Made by a program: the position numbers and the translations under genes. From Lamprobacter modestohalophilus (GTDB lineage: Bacteria; Pseudomonadota; Gammaproteobacteria; Chromatiales; Chromatiaceae), in NCBI RefSeq assembly GCF_016583905.1, contig NZ_NRRY01000002.1, forward strand, positions 149,063 to 213,062: 64,000 nucleotides of DNA. The letters are read 5' to 3'. The notes below the pieces were generated by a model. That model searched no databases. It was given only the letters and a program-made list of their open reading frames with translations, and was not told the DNA's origin. This document shows, in pieces, positions 1 through 8,719 of this stretch (positions within the stretch are counted from its first letter, which is position 1; each line of letters begins with the position of its first letter).

Positions 1-209
1 TCACCCTGGTCAGCCTCGGCCAGACCCGCTTCGATGTCTTCCACTTGCCAGCGTTGCGCCTCCAGATAGGTCGACAAGGCCTCGAGTGTGATAAAGCTCT
101 TGGTGCGCGCCGTCGCCTGAGCCAGGGCTTCCAATTGCTGATAAACCCTCATCGGCACCCGCACATTGAGGGTCCGCGAGGGCGTATCTTGCTGAACTGT
201 TGGCGACAT
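1..209 (-). CDS. Ribbon-helix-helix antitoxin-like protein (partial)
   Basis: The minus strand reads MSPTVQQDTPSRTLNVRVPM onward for 69 codons and runs off the left edge without a stop. The N-terminal TLNVRVPMRVYQQLEALA stretch followed by ARTKSFITLEALSTYLE is the beta-strand plus two-helix pattern of MetJ/Arc/CopG-type (StbD/ParD-like) DNA-binding antitoxins. The tail (YLEAQRWQVEDIEAGLAEAD) matches the acidic C-terminus that such antitoxins use to bind a RelE/ParE toxin. In these modules the toxin gene follows directly, so a toxin would be expected beyond position 1; this cannot be seen. The family call is by eye. Confidence 0.7.
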   Translation of the reverse strand, partial: MSPTVQQDTPSRTLNVRVPMRVYQQLEALAQATARTKSFITLEALSTYLEAQRWQVEDIEAGLAEADQG

Positions 210-305
210 TGGCGTTTCCTGCGTTGACTGTGTTACATCGTAGTTTGCGCAACATGGCGAGCGAGTCAAGACATGCAGATCACAAGCACCAAGGAGCACA
301 CCCCC

Positions 306-674
306 ATGGACCCTCTCGCTAAACCCCTGCGCCCACAGCTCGAAGACGCCATCGTCAAGGCCCGCGACCTAGCCGAGCAGGCCGCCCAAGCCGCCCAAGC
401 CGCGCTGCAGCATCTCGGGGTCGGCGACGCCGACGCGCCTCCGCACCTCACCGACAGCGAGCGCGCCCTGCGCCGACGCCTGCGCGCCCATGGCCGCGAA
501 CTCGGCGTGCTGCGTGCCAAGCCGAACATCAAATGGACCAAGGACCGCGGCAAGGACGTCGAGAGCGCCCCCTGGTTCCCGGTCTTCAACAGCGAGCGCA
601 TCAACGATCATCATCTGACCCTGGTCGAGAAGCGCGCGGCGCGCGCTCAGCTCGCGGAGGGTGCGGTCAGGTGA
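306..674 (+). pseudogene. pglX: Internally deleted BREX PglX methyltransferase remnant
   Basis: A 122-codon frame starts at ATG 306, nine bases after an AAGGAG site. Its first ~75 residues (PLAKPLRPQLEDAIVKARD then ERALRRRLRAHGRELG) resemble the N-terminus of the large PglX/Eco57I-type adenine methyltransferases of BREX loci. Its last ~45 residues (KPNIKWTKDRGKDV, then ERINDHHLTL and EKRAARAQ) resemble their extreme C-terminus. The methylase core, including any NPPY motif, is absent. I infer an in-frame internal deletion of more than 1000 codons. The gene ends in a GTGA overlap with the next frame, as expected of an operon. An unrelated small protein remains possible. The family match is from memory, not from a search. 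Confidence 0.55.
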
Positions 675-1687
675 TCTACGACACCCAAGAGGAACTGCTT
701 GCCGCCATCGCTGCCGGCGAAGATACGCTGCTGGAACTCAAGGAAGTGGTCTTCAAGAGCGACCAGGTCCGGTTTGCCGGTGAGTCGGGGCGGGCGCCAA
801 AGGTGATCGCCGAGGTCTTCGTATCGATGGCGAACACCAGGGGCGGACTGGTGGTGTTCGGTGTCGACGACCGGGGTGAGATCATCGAGCGGCGCTTTGG
901 ACGCCCGCTGGCCGATTCCGCGCTGTCCTACGAGCGATTGCTCGGCAATCTGAAGCTTGCCGTGCAGGACGATGACGGCGCCTGGCGGCCGACCAATATC
1001 GGCCTGCTGCTGTTCTGCGACCGTCCCGATCAGCATCTGGGCGGCGCCTATGTGGACCTGGCCGTCTACGACCACCCGGTTGCCGATGGCAATACGCGGG
1101 ATTCCAAGCGCGTCACGGGGACAGTGACCGAGCAGATCGAGTGGGTGCTGACCTACCTGCGCACCAGCCCGATGATCAGCGCCCTGTCCCGCAAGGACGC
1201 CCTGGGCCGCATCGACAAGCCCGCCTACAGCGAATTCGCGTTGCAGGAGGCGGTGGTCAACGCGCTGGCGCATCGCGATTACGAGATCACTGGCGCCTAG
1301 GGCATCCTCACCCTGTTCCCAGATCGGCTCGAGATCCGCAACCCCGGCGGGCTGCACAACAGCCTGACCGAAGAGAACCTCTACGCGGGCTGTCAGCCGG
1401 TGCGCCGCAATCAGATCCTGGCCGGTTTTCTGCGCGACTACGAAAGCTCGGCCACCGGGCGCCGCGACATGGAGACCCGCGGCGAAGGCTTCCTGACCTT
1501 GGTCAGCAGAAGCCTCGCGCTCTCCGGACGCCGACCCGAGCTGGTCAACATGGGTGGCGCGGTCAAGCTGACGCTGTTTGCTGCGCGGCCGGATGCGACG
1601 GATGAGCTGCTCCGCTCACCGGCCAACGCTGAGCATCTCGCCCGATCCATTGCTCAGTACCAGCAGGGGAAGACCTCTGAAGACTGA
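671..1687 (+). pseudogene. AlbA_2/HATPase_c_4 ATP-binding protein interrupted by an amber codon
   Basis: Translation from GTG 671 (overlapping the preceding TGA) gives a Schlafen/AlbA_2 domain, with ELLAAIAAGEDTLLELKEVV, then VSMANTRGGLVVFGVDDRG. This is followed by a divergent AAA_4/HATPase_c_4 part with ALQEAVVNALAHRDYEI. At 1298-1300 a TAG stops the frame, and the same frame then continues without any shift: LFPDRLEIRNPGGLHNSLT, YAGCQPVRRNQ, to a natural stop at 1687. The whole would be about 338 residues, a normal length for this RecG-like helix-turn-helix/ATPase family. A CAG-to-TAG change would explain it. Such genes are often found inside BREX-type operons. Either it is a recent nonsense pseudogene or the TAG is suppressed; I favour the former. 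Confidence 0.75.
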
Positions 1688-1717
1688 CAGGACAGCGCCG
1701 CTCGTCTTGCGGGTCAT

Positions 1718-2140
1718 TCACCCACTGCTCCAAGGATTGTGCAGGGCAACGCCGGTGCCAGCGAAGTCGCGGGTGTTGCGCGTGACGACCGTGAGACCTC
1801 GGATCAAAGCGGTTGCGGCGATCAAGGTATCGCGATCGGGGCGCGGGTCGGGAACCTGAAGCGCGGCGCAGCAACGGGCGATCTCGGTATCGACGGCGAT
1901 GATCCGGCCGGCAAAGCCGTCGATGACTTGTCGCTCCAACCAGGTGCGCAGCAAGGCGCCTTGGACTGGATCGCGACGCTCGCGAAGCCGTACGCCCAGT
2001 TCCAGCTCTAGCACTGTGATCACGCTGAGGAACTGCGCGTCGGCGGGCACGCCCGCAGCCCAGGTCAGCACGCCGGGATCGGCCTTGCCGGTGCGCGCCT
2101 TGCGCAGCTCGGACACCAGGTTGGTATCGAGCAGGTACAT
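1718..2140 (-). CDS. vapC: VapC-family PIN-domain toxin
   Basis: A 140-residue PIN-domain ribonuclease. It begins MYLLDTNLVSELRKA, with the first catalytic aspartate in LLDTN. The conserved glutamate sits in VITVLELELGV, and the later acidic residues in PDPRPDRDTLIAATAL and VTRNTRDF. VapC toxins cut tRNA or rRNA when released from the partner antitoxin. The start codon shares one base (TGATG) with the stop of the antitoxin gene upstream, so translation is coupled. The pair lies on the strand opposite to the surrounding BREX genes and separates the ATPase pseudogene from pglZ, which suggests a later insertion into that operon. Confidence 0.9.
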   Translation of the reverse strand: MYLLDTNLVSELRKARTGKADPGVLTWAAGVPADAQFLSVITVLELELGVRLRERRDPVQGALLRTWLERQVIDGFAGRIIAVDTEIARCCAALQVPDPRPDRDTLIAATALIRGLTVVTRNTRDFAGTGVALHNPWSSG

Positions 2141-2397
2141 CAGTCCAGCTCGGCTGCAACAGCCAAGGGTCTGTCGAGCCGGGGCGGCTCGAAGTCGACG
2201 GCCTCAGCATCGGGCATGGCGAGCAGATCGACCAGGCTCTGGTCCGCGCCGCTCAAGCGCCGATAGTCCTCGATGCTGAGCAGGACATGCGAGGGCTGGC
2301 CGCGGTCGGTAATCATCACGGGACCGTTGCGAGCGGCTTTCTTCGCCTTACTGGTCTCCTGATTGAATTCGCGGCTGGTGAGGGTGGTGATGGTCAT
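2140..2397 (-). CDS. Phd/YefM-family antitoxin
   Basis: An 85-residue antitoxin. MTITTLTSREFNQETSKAKK is the N-terminal DNA-binding fold of the Phd/YefM family, and GPVMITDRGQPSHVLLSIED is its diagnostic central strand. The C-terminal third (DAEAVDFEPPRLDRP) is the unstructured toxin-binding tail, with the EPPR element typical of PIN-toxin partners. It precedes and overlaps the PIN toxin gene by one base. Such antitoxins normally repress their own promoter, which should lie in the 130 bases between here and pglZ. I see no further TA gene on this strand. Confidence 0.9.
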   Translation of the reverse strand: MTITTLTSREFNQETSKAKKAARNGPVMITDRGQPSHVLLSIEDYRRLSGADQSLVDLLAMPDAEAVDFEPPRLDRPLAVAAELD

Positions 2398-2528
2398 CTT
2401 GGCCCCGGATGGTTAATGTAGTAACGTGGCTAGTATAGCCCTTCTGCATCTGCTGACCCGGCGCATCAACGAGATCGAGATCTCTCCGCATGATCCAGAG
2501 CTCACCTAAGCGCCCCAGCGAGGCACCG

Positions 2529-4958
2529 ATGCCTGAAACCGTCCTAGACCACTTGCTGAGCTCGCTACGCAACGCCGCGAACATCAGCCGCGCCGAGCAG
2601 GTGCGCCCGGCGGCGGTGCTTTGGACCGATCACGAGGGTCAATGGCAAGGAGTTGCCGAGCGGCTGCGGCCGTTGCTGCCCGAGCTGCTGATCCTCGGCG
2701 ACTATGCGCCAGCGGAACGCCGCGGCCCGGCGATCTGGATCAAGTGCATGTTGGCGCGCACGCTGGACGAGGCGGACTGGCCCGACCACGCGGTGCCGAT
2801 CCTCTATCTGCCCGGCGTCTCGCGCACCGATCTGCGTGCCATCGAGAGCTGCCCGCGCGAGCTGCAGCCGCTCGCCGAGCTACAGTATCGGGGGCTGTTC
2901 TGGAGTCAGCTCAACGGCCGCGATTGGACGGTCAACGCCTTTCTCTCCAGCAGCCGTGGGCTGCTGAAACTGGATATCTCAGGCGATCAGGCGACCCAAG
3001 CGGCCATGCATCGGGCGCTGGATGTGGTGCTCGACACGCCCATTGCAGACCTTCAAGGCCGGCGGCTCGAGGCGTCGGATTTCGACGCCCTGCTCAGCGC
3101 TGACCCCATCCGCGATCTGTTGGCCTGGATGAACGACCCGGAGACAGCGGCCAAGGACTGGCAGGGCGCGCGCTGGGATGCCTTCCGCAGCCGCTGCAAG
3201 GCGGACTGGACGCTCGATCCGCAGGCCGACGGTGCGCTGGTCGCCGCGGAGCGGTTCAGCGAGGGGCAGCGGCAATGGGATGCGGTCTGGGAGCGGTATC
3301 GCAGCGGTTGGCGTTCCTTTCCGACACTGATCGAGCGGCTGCGGCAGGTCGCGCTGCCGCTGCATCGGGATCTCTTCACCGATCTTGGTCGCTACCCCAG
3401 GGCCAACGACGAGGCCGAAGACCAGCTCCGAGTCGATCTGCTGAAGCTGGCCGGCGTCCATCAAACGGAGGCCATCGCCAAGCTGAAGGCGTTGGAGAAC
3501 GCGCACGGACCTCGCCGGCTCTGGTTGTGGGCGGAGATGGGCCAGGCGCCCTTGGCCCGAGCGCTAGAGCCCTTGTCCCAATTGGTGGGGTTGATCGCTG
3601 AACCCTGTGGTGGGCAGCAGCTGCAGGATCTGGCCACTGCCTACCAACAGCGGTTTTGGCAGGTCGATGCGGCGGCCCGCCGCGCGCTCGCCTGTCTGGG
3701 AGCCGGGTCGCGGGTCAAGGCCGACACCGACGCCGTCAGCGCCGCGCTGCAAGCGGTCTATGTGCCCTGGCTGGACCAGACCAATCAGCACTTCCAGGAT
3801 CTGGTGCGCAAGGACGGCTATCCGGGGTCGACGCTGGTCAAGGAGCCGGTCGGCACCTACCAGGCCGGCGGCGAGTGCTGGCTGTTCGTGGACGGGCTGC
3901 GCTATGACGTTGCCCAGGATCTCGCCAGCGTACTGACTGCCGATGCCTTGGAGGTGAAGATCGACAAGGCCTGGGCGCCAGTGCCCTCGGTGACCGCCTC
4001 GGGCAAGGTCGCCTGCTCGCCGCTGGCGCATCTGGCCAAGGGGCGGAGCACGGACCAGGATTTCGTGCCCAGTCACGCCACCCAAGACCGACCGCTGGAC
4101 ACGGACTTGCTACGCAAGTTGCTCAAGGAGCAGGGCTGGCAGGTGCTCGGCGGCAACGAGACCGGTGATCCGACGGGCCGCGCCTGGACCGAGTTCGGCG
4201 ACCTCGACCACTATGGCCACGAACATGGTCTGCGGTTGGCCCGCGAGATACCGTCGATGTTGGACAGCATCCGGGAGCAGATCCGCTTCCTGATCGATGC
4301 CGGCTGGAAGCAGATCCGCATCGTCACCGATCATGGCTGGCTGCTGGTGCCGGGCAAAATGCCGAAGACGGCGCTGCCGAAGTTTCTGACCGCGACACGC
4401 TGGGGCCGATGCGCGGCGCTGACGGACAGCGCTCAACCGACGTCGCTGACGCTGACCTGGAGCTGGTGCCCGGATGTGCGCATCGCGATGGCACCGGGGA
4501 TCAACAGCTTCATTGCCGGACAGGAGTACGCGCACGGCGGCTTGAGCCTGCAGGAGAGCCTGATCCCGGTGTTGCGGGTGACGCGGCCGAGGGGCGTTGC
4601 CGATGAGCCGTCGATCGAGATTCTGGAGGTCAAGTGGACGCGGTTGCGCTGCGCCTGCGTCGTCAGGGCCTCCAGCGCTGGCGCGTCCGGCCAAGATGGC
4701 CTCGCCGCGCAAGGTCTGACGGCGCCGGGGCAGATGCCGCAGGCGCTGACACCAACGCAGGCATTGCGGGTCGATCTGCGGCGGAAGGTCAATGATCCGG
4801 CAACTAGCGTGGCCGGCGGTGGCAAGCCGTTGAAAGGCGGCAAGGCCTCGCTGGTGGTCGAAGACGATGAGCTGGAGGGCGAGGCGATCTCGCTGGTGGT
4901 GCTGGATGATCAGGGCCGGGCTGTGGCCAAGGCCGCAACTGTGATCGGCGGAGACTGA
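2529..4958 (+). CDS. pglZ: BREX phosphatase-domain protein PglZ
   Basis: An 809-residue PglZ protein of the kind called PglZ type B in BREX-1 loci. The N-terminal part contains AVLWTDHEGQWQGVAERLR and the W-rich segment SQLNGRDWTVNAFL. The alkaline-phosphatase-like core shows the metal-binding WLFVDGLRYDVAQDL near residue 455 and VTDHGWLLVPG near 600. PglZ is essential for BREX phage defence; its exact reaction is not settled. ATG 2529 (MPETVLDHLL) follows an AGCGAGG site; an in-frame ATG at 2490 would add 13 poorly conserved residues. It is 23 bases upstream of brxL, so the two form an operon. The frame is intact, unlike the two genes before it. Confidence 0.88.
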   Translation: MPETVLDHLLSSLRNAANISRAEQVRPAAVLWTDHEGQWQGVAERLRPLLPELLILGDYAPAERRGPAIWIKCMLARTLDEADWPDHAVPILYLPGVSRTDLRAIESCPRELQPLAELQYRGLFWSQLNGRDWTVNAFLSSSRGLLKLDISGDQATQAAMHRALDVVLDTPIADLQGRRLEASDFDALLSADPIRDLLAWMNDPETAAKDWQGARWDAFRSRCKADWTLDPQADGALVAAERFSEGQRQWDAVWERYRSGWRSFPTLIERLRQVALPLHRDLFTDLGRYPRANDEAEDQLRVDLLKLAGVHQTEAIAKLKALENAHGPRRLWLWAEMGQAPLARALEPLSQLVGLIAEPCGGQQLQDLATAYQQRFWQVDAAARRALACLGAGSRVKADTDAVSAALQAVYVPWLDQTNQHFQDLVRKDGYPGSTLVKEPVGTYQAGGECWLFVDGLRYDVAQDLASVLTADALEVKIDKAWAPVPSVTASGKVACSPLAHLAKGRSTDQDFVPSHATQDRPLDTDLLRKLLKEQGWQVLGGNETGDPTGRAWTEFGDLDHYGHEHGLRLAREIPSMLDSIREQIRFLIDAGWKQIRIVTDHGWLLVPGKMPKTALPKFLTATRWGRCAALTDSAQPTSLTLTWSWCPDVRIAMAPGINSFIAGQEYAHGGLSLQESLIPVLRVTRPRGVADEPSIEILEVKWTRLRCACVVRASSAGASGQDGLAAQGLTAPGQMPQALTPTQALRVDLRRKVNDPATSVAGGGKPLKGGKASLVVEDDELEGEAISLVVLDDQGRAVAKAATVIGGD

Positions 4959-4981
4959 GGTGATCGGAGGAGACACATCCC

Positions 4982-7027
4982 ATGCAGCTCGATGATCTCG
5001 ACCGCAAGGCCGCTGAGCACTTCGAGGGCTATCTGGTGCGCAAGGATCTGGTGCGCCAATTCAGTCGCCAGTTCCCGGTGCCGACCTATGTGGTGGAGTT
5101 CCTGCTCGGGCGTTACTGCGCAACGACCGATGAAGAAGAGATCAACGAGGGGCTGGAGATCGTCCAGCGCCAGCTCGCCTCGCGCACCGTCAAGGCCGGG
5201 GAGCAGGAGTTGTTCAAGGCCCGCGCGCGGGAGGAGGGCAGCGTCAAGCTGATCGATCTGATCAGCGCGCGGCTGGATGCGAAGACGGATTCTTATCTTT
5301 CCAACCTGCCCAGCCTGCAACTGCGCGACGTGCGGATCGATCCGAAGCTGTTGCGCGAGCATGAACGCCTGCTCACCGGCGGCTTCTATGCTGAGGTGAC
5401 GCTGGGCTACGACTCCTCGATTGCTCAGGAGGCCCATGGCCGTCCCTTCGGCATCGACAGCCTGCGTGCGATCCAGCTCTCCAAGCGCGATGTATTAGAG
5501 GTGCTGGCCAAGGCGCGGGAGGCCTTCACCACCGACGAGTGGAAGGCGTTGCTGCTGCGCAGCGTCGGGTTGGAGCCGGAGCAGCTCAGCGAGCGGGCCA
5601 AGGATGCGCTGCTGCTGCGTATGGTGCCGTTCGTCGAGCGCAACTACAACCTGGTGGAGCTGGGGCCGCGCGGCACCGGCAAGAGCCACCTCTTTCAGCA
5701 GGTCTCGCCTTACGCTCATCTGATCTCAGGCGGCAAGGCGACCGTCGCCAAGATGTTCGTCAACAACGCCAACGGTCAGCGCGGGCTGGTCTGTCAGTAC
5801 GATGTGGTCTGCTTCGATGAGGTCTCGGGCGTGTCCTTCGATCAGAAGGACGGTGTCAACATCATGAAGGGCTATATGGAGTCCGGCGAGTTCAGCCGCG
5901 GCAAGGAGAGCATCCGGGCGGACGGCTCGATCGTCCTGGTCGGCAACTTCGAGGTGGATGTCGAGCATCAGCAGCGCATCGGTCATCTGTTCGGCCCGCT
6001 GCCGCCAGAGATGCGCGACGACACCGCGTTCATGGATCGCATCCATGCCTACCTGCCGGGCTGGGACCTGCCGAAGATGCAGCCGAGCCTGTTCACCGAT
6101 CATTTCGGGCTGGTCAGCGATTTCCTCTCCGAGTGCTTGAGCCGGCTACGCATGGAGAGCCGGTTGCCGCAACTGCAGGGCAGGGTGCATCTGGGCGGCG
6201 CGCTCAGCGGCCGCGACATCAACGCAACCAACAAGACCGCGAGTGGCTTGCTGAAACTGCTCTACCCATCCGCTGACACGCAGGTCTCCGACGCAGATCT
6301 AGAGTGGGCCGTGCGCCTGGCGTTGCAGGTGCGACGGCGGGTCAAAGAGCAGCAGAAGCGGATTGGCTCGGCGGAGTTTCGCAACACCCACTTCAGCTAT
6401 CTGCTCGGCGAGGAGGGTGTCGAGACCTTCGTCGCCACGCCTGAGTTGTCGAGCGAAAACAGTATCGGTGCCGACCCGCTGGAGCCGGGTCAGGTCTGGA
6501 CGCTGAGCCCCGGCGGCCTGGATGAGCATGCCGGTCTTTATCGCATCGAGGTCAGCGAGGGGCCAGGCAACGGGCTGCGCATCCTGAACAAGCCGACCCC
6601 GCCGGCGTTTCAGGAGTCGGTGCGCTACGCGCAGCAGAACCTCTACGCCCGCGCGGCACAACTCGTCGGCGATCGCGATCCCAGGGCGCACGAGTTCTCG
6701 GTCCAACTCCGCGTCTTCGATGCCGCCAAGACCGGCAGCCAGGTCGGTGTCGGTGTGTTGATCGCCTTGTGTAGCAGCCTGCTCAAGAAGCCCCTGCGCG
6801 GCGGCCTGGTCGTGATCGGCGGGATCAACCTCGGCGGCTCGATCGAGCCAATCCACAACGCGGTGACCCTAGTCGAGATCGCCGTCGAGAAAGGCGCCCA
6901 AGTGGTGCTGATGCCGGTGTCGAGCCGACGCCAACTCTTCGACCTCTCCGATGACATGGCGACGAAGGTCGATACCCAGTTTTATCAGGATGCACGCGAC
7001 GCCCTGCTGAAGGCATTGGTCGAGTGA
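4982..7027 (+). CDS. brxL: BREX Lon-like AAA+ protein BrxL
   Basis: A 681-residue protein of full BrxL length. The N-terminal segment MQLDDLDRKAAEHFEGYLVR leads into an AAA+ domain with Walker A GPRGTGKSHLF near residue 229 and Walker B CFDEVSG near 276. It ends in a Lon-protease-like domain (LRVFDAAKTGSQVGVGVLIAL, then GGLVVIGGINLGGSIEPIHN). By eye the Lon Ser-Lys dyad positions are not preserved (TGSQVG where Lon has GPSAG). This fits BrxL acting as a DNA-binding AAA+ assembly, not a protease. A GGAGGAG site precedes ATG 4982. It is the last gene of the BREX operon; no other brx gene follows. Confidence 0.92.
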   Translation: MQLDDLDRKAAEHFEGYLVRKDLVRQFSRQFPVPTYVVEFLLGRYCATTDEEEINEGLEIVQRQLASRTVKAGEQELFKARAREEGSVKLIDLISARLDAKTDSYLSNLPSLQLRDVRIDPKLLREHERLLTGGFYAEVTLGYDSSIAQEAHGRPFGIDSLRAIQLSKRDVLEVLAKAREAFTTDEWKALLLRSVGLEPEQLSERAKDALLLRMVPFVERNYNLVELGPRGTGKSHLFQQVSPYAHLISGGKATVAKMFVNNANGQRGLVCQYDVVCFDEVSGVSFDQKDGVNIMKGYMESGEFSRGKESIRADGSIVLVGNFEVDVEHQQRIGHLFGPLPPEMRDDTAFMDRIHAYLPGWDLPKMQPSLFTDHFGLVSDFLSECLSRLRMESRLPQLQGRVHLGGALSGRDINATNKTASGLLKLLYPSADTQVSDADLEWAVRLALQVRRRVKEQQKRIGSAEFRNTHFSYLLGEEGVETFVATPELSSENSIGADPLEPGQVWTLSPGGLDEHAGLYRIEVSEGPGNGLRILNKPTPPAFQESVRYAQQNLYARAAQLVGDRDPRAHEFSVQLRVFDAAKTGSQVGVGVLIALCSSLLKKPLRGGLVVIGGINLGGSIEPIHNAVTLVEIAVEKGAQVVLMPVSSRRQLFDLSDDMATKVDTQFYQDARDALLKALVE

Positions 7028-7085
7028 TTGCGTCATGCGCATTAGCGCCAAATGTCGATCACGGCGACTCACCGTTTAACGTGAA

Positions 7086-7132
7086 TCTCACGCGATTCAT
7101 GTTCCGGGGTGGCGCCGCGCCATGAGCGTTAG
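7086..7132 (+). repeat. Dispersed REP-like element, family A, copy 1
   Basis: Lies between brxL and serB. It shares the core CCGGGGTGGCG followed by CGCGCCATGAGCGTTAG with copies at 12.3, 36.4-36.5 and 39.9 kb. The core contains the hairpin TGGCGCCGCGCCA (5-bp arms). The preceding TTAACGTGAATCTC segment is also present in the 36.4 kb copy. Confidence 0.65.
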
Positions 7133-7177
7133 GGCAAGGCTCTCTAGAGATCAGCCCTGAGGCTGGCGAGCCGTTCT

Positions 7178-8461
7178 TTACACCCTTCCCAAGGCCTCCA
7201 AGTCCCGATCGCGCATGCCGATCAGATAAAGGATGCCGTCCAGCCCGACGGTGGCGATGGAATGACGCGCCTGCTCCTTGACCAGCGGCTTGGCGTGGAA
7301 GGCGATGCCGAGGCCGGCGATCGAGAGCATCGGCAGGTCGTTGGCACCGTCGCCGACGGCGATGACCTGCTCCAGCCTGATACCTTCGCGGGCGGCGATC
7401 TCGCGCAGCAGCTCGGCTTTACGCTGGCCGTCGACGATGCGGCCGGTGACGCGGCCGGTGAGTCGGCCATGCTCGAATTCGAGCTGATTGGCGTGGACGT
7501 CATCGATGCCGAGCCGGCGTTGCAGATGTTCGGCGAAGTAGGTGAAGCCGCCGGAGAGGATCGCGACCCGGTAGCCGAGCTGTTTCAAGGCGCCGATCAG
7601 GCGTTCGGCGCCATCGGTGATTGGTAGCCGCTCGGCGATGCCGGCGAGGACCGATTCCGGCAGCCCCTCCAACAGCGCCATCCGGCGGCGGAAGCTCTCG
7701 CTGAAGTCGAGTTCGCCCTGCATGGCGCGCTCGGTGATTGCGGCGACCTGGGGGCCGACACCGGCTGCGGTGGCGAGCTCGTCGATGACCTCGGTCTGGA
7801 TCAGGGTCGAGTCCATGTCGAAGCAGACTAAGCGTCGGTTGCGGCGGAAGATGTCGTCTTCCTGGATGGCGATGTCCACATCGAGTTGGCTGCCAAGCTC
7901 GAGGAAGCTGGCGTGCAGCGTGCCGACATCGCCAACTGGTCCTTTGAGCCAGAGCTGCACGCAGGCCGGGCGCTGGGGTCTGTTGGCATTGGCGCTGACA
8001 GCGACGCCAATGTCGGTACGAGTAAGGTCGACAGCACCAGTAGTCCGGCGCGTGATCCGACCAGAGACCCTGGAGATCTGCTCAATGTTGAGTTGGTTCT
8101 GCGTCACGACAGCGGCGACCTGTGCGATCTGCGCCGCGCTGATCTCGCGGCCAAGAAGCGTCAGGATGTGGCGCGCCTGGCCCTGTTCAGCGACCCAGTC
8201 CTCATAGGCATCGGCGGCGACCGGGGTGAAGCGCACATCGAGTCCGAGCTCATGGGCACTGAACAACAGCTCTTTGAACACCGGACAGCCGGCCGGCTCT
8301 TCCGGTAGCTCTACCAGGAGGCCGAGGGCCAGTGTGTTATGGATCACCGACTGGCCGATGTCGAGCACGGTCACGTCGTAGCGCGCCAGCACCTGCGTCA
8401 GGGCCTTGGTGATGCCTGGCTTGTCACTCCCAGAGATGTCGATTTGAACGATTTCGCGCAT
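7178..8461 (-). CDS. serB: Phosphoserine phosphatase SerB with ACT domain
   Basis: Hydrolyses O-phosphoserine to serine, the last step of serine synthesis. The N-terminal ~200 residues carry two ACT-like regulatory modules (MREIVQIDISGSDKPGITKA, then ARHILTLLGREISAAQIAQV). The C-terminal HAD phosphatase has motif I VCFDMDSTLIQTE, motif II in AILSGGFTYFAEHL and motif III/IV in VIAVGDGANDLPML. The start MREIV at 8461 follows GGGAGA; the longer frame beginning at 8503 adds a poorly supported leader. It is transcribed away from brxL and convergent with it. The N-terminal ACT-HAD layout matches SerB of many proteobacteria. Confidence 0.95.
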   Translation of the reverse strand: MREIVQIDISGSDKPGITKALTQVLARYDVTVLDIGQSVIHNTLALGLLVELPEEPAGCPVFKELLFSAHELGLDVRFTPVAADAYEDWVAEQGQARHILTLLGREISAAQIAQVAAVVTQNQLNIEQISRVSGRITRRTTGAVDLTRTDIGVAVSANANRPQRPACVQLWLKGPVGDVGTLHASFLELGSQLDVDIAIQEDDIFRRNRRLVCFDMDSTLIQTEVIDELATAAGVGPQVAAITERAMQGELDFSESFRRRMALLEGLPESVLAGIAERLPITDGAERLIGALKQLGYRVAILSGGFTYFAEHLQRRLGIDDVHANQLEFEHGRLTGRVTGRIVDGQRKAELLREIAAREGIRLEQVIAVGDGANDLPMLSIAGLGIAFHAKPLVKEQARHSIATVGLDGILYLIGMRDRDLEALGRV

Positions 8462-8630
8462 GAGCGTTGCTGTCTCCCGGTCTCGGCACGGGTCTCCTGT
8501 CATCCGAGCGCAGCTTAAGTATCGTGGAAGGTCGAGCGCCGTTGGCTAGGCTTAGACCTTGCCTGTCTGGATCATGCCAGATAGAGCAGATCTCACGCGA
8601 AGCCGCGAAGCCACGAAGTTGCAAAGTGGC

Positions 8631-8710
8631 TGTCCATTTTCTACTTCCCGATGATCGCCCAACACTAGCCCTCAAACCGGGAAGAAGTTGATGGGCAGCG
8701 TCTAAGTCGT
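8631..8710 (+). repeat. Dispersed hairpin element, family B, copy 1
   Basis: Lies in the 258-base gap between hoxW and serB. It contains CTTCCCG (8646-8652) and CGGGAAG (8680-8686) as inverted arms. The segment GCTGTCCATTTTCTACTTCC matches the reverse complement of 35.5 kb at all but one base over its length. The third copy is at 60.9 kb. Immediately after it is a short direct repeat, CTAAGTCGTATCAA / CTAAGTCGGATCAA. Confidence 0.65.
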
Positions 8711-8719
8711 ATCAAGCTT

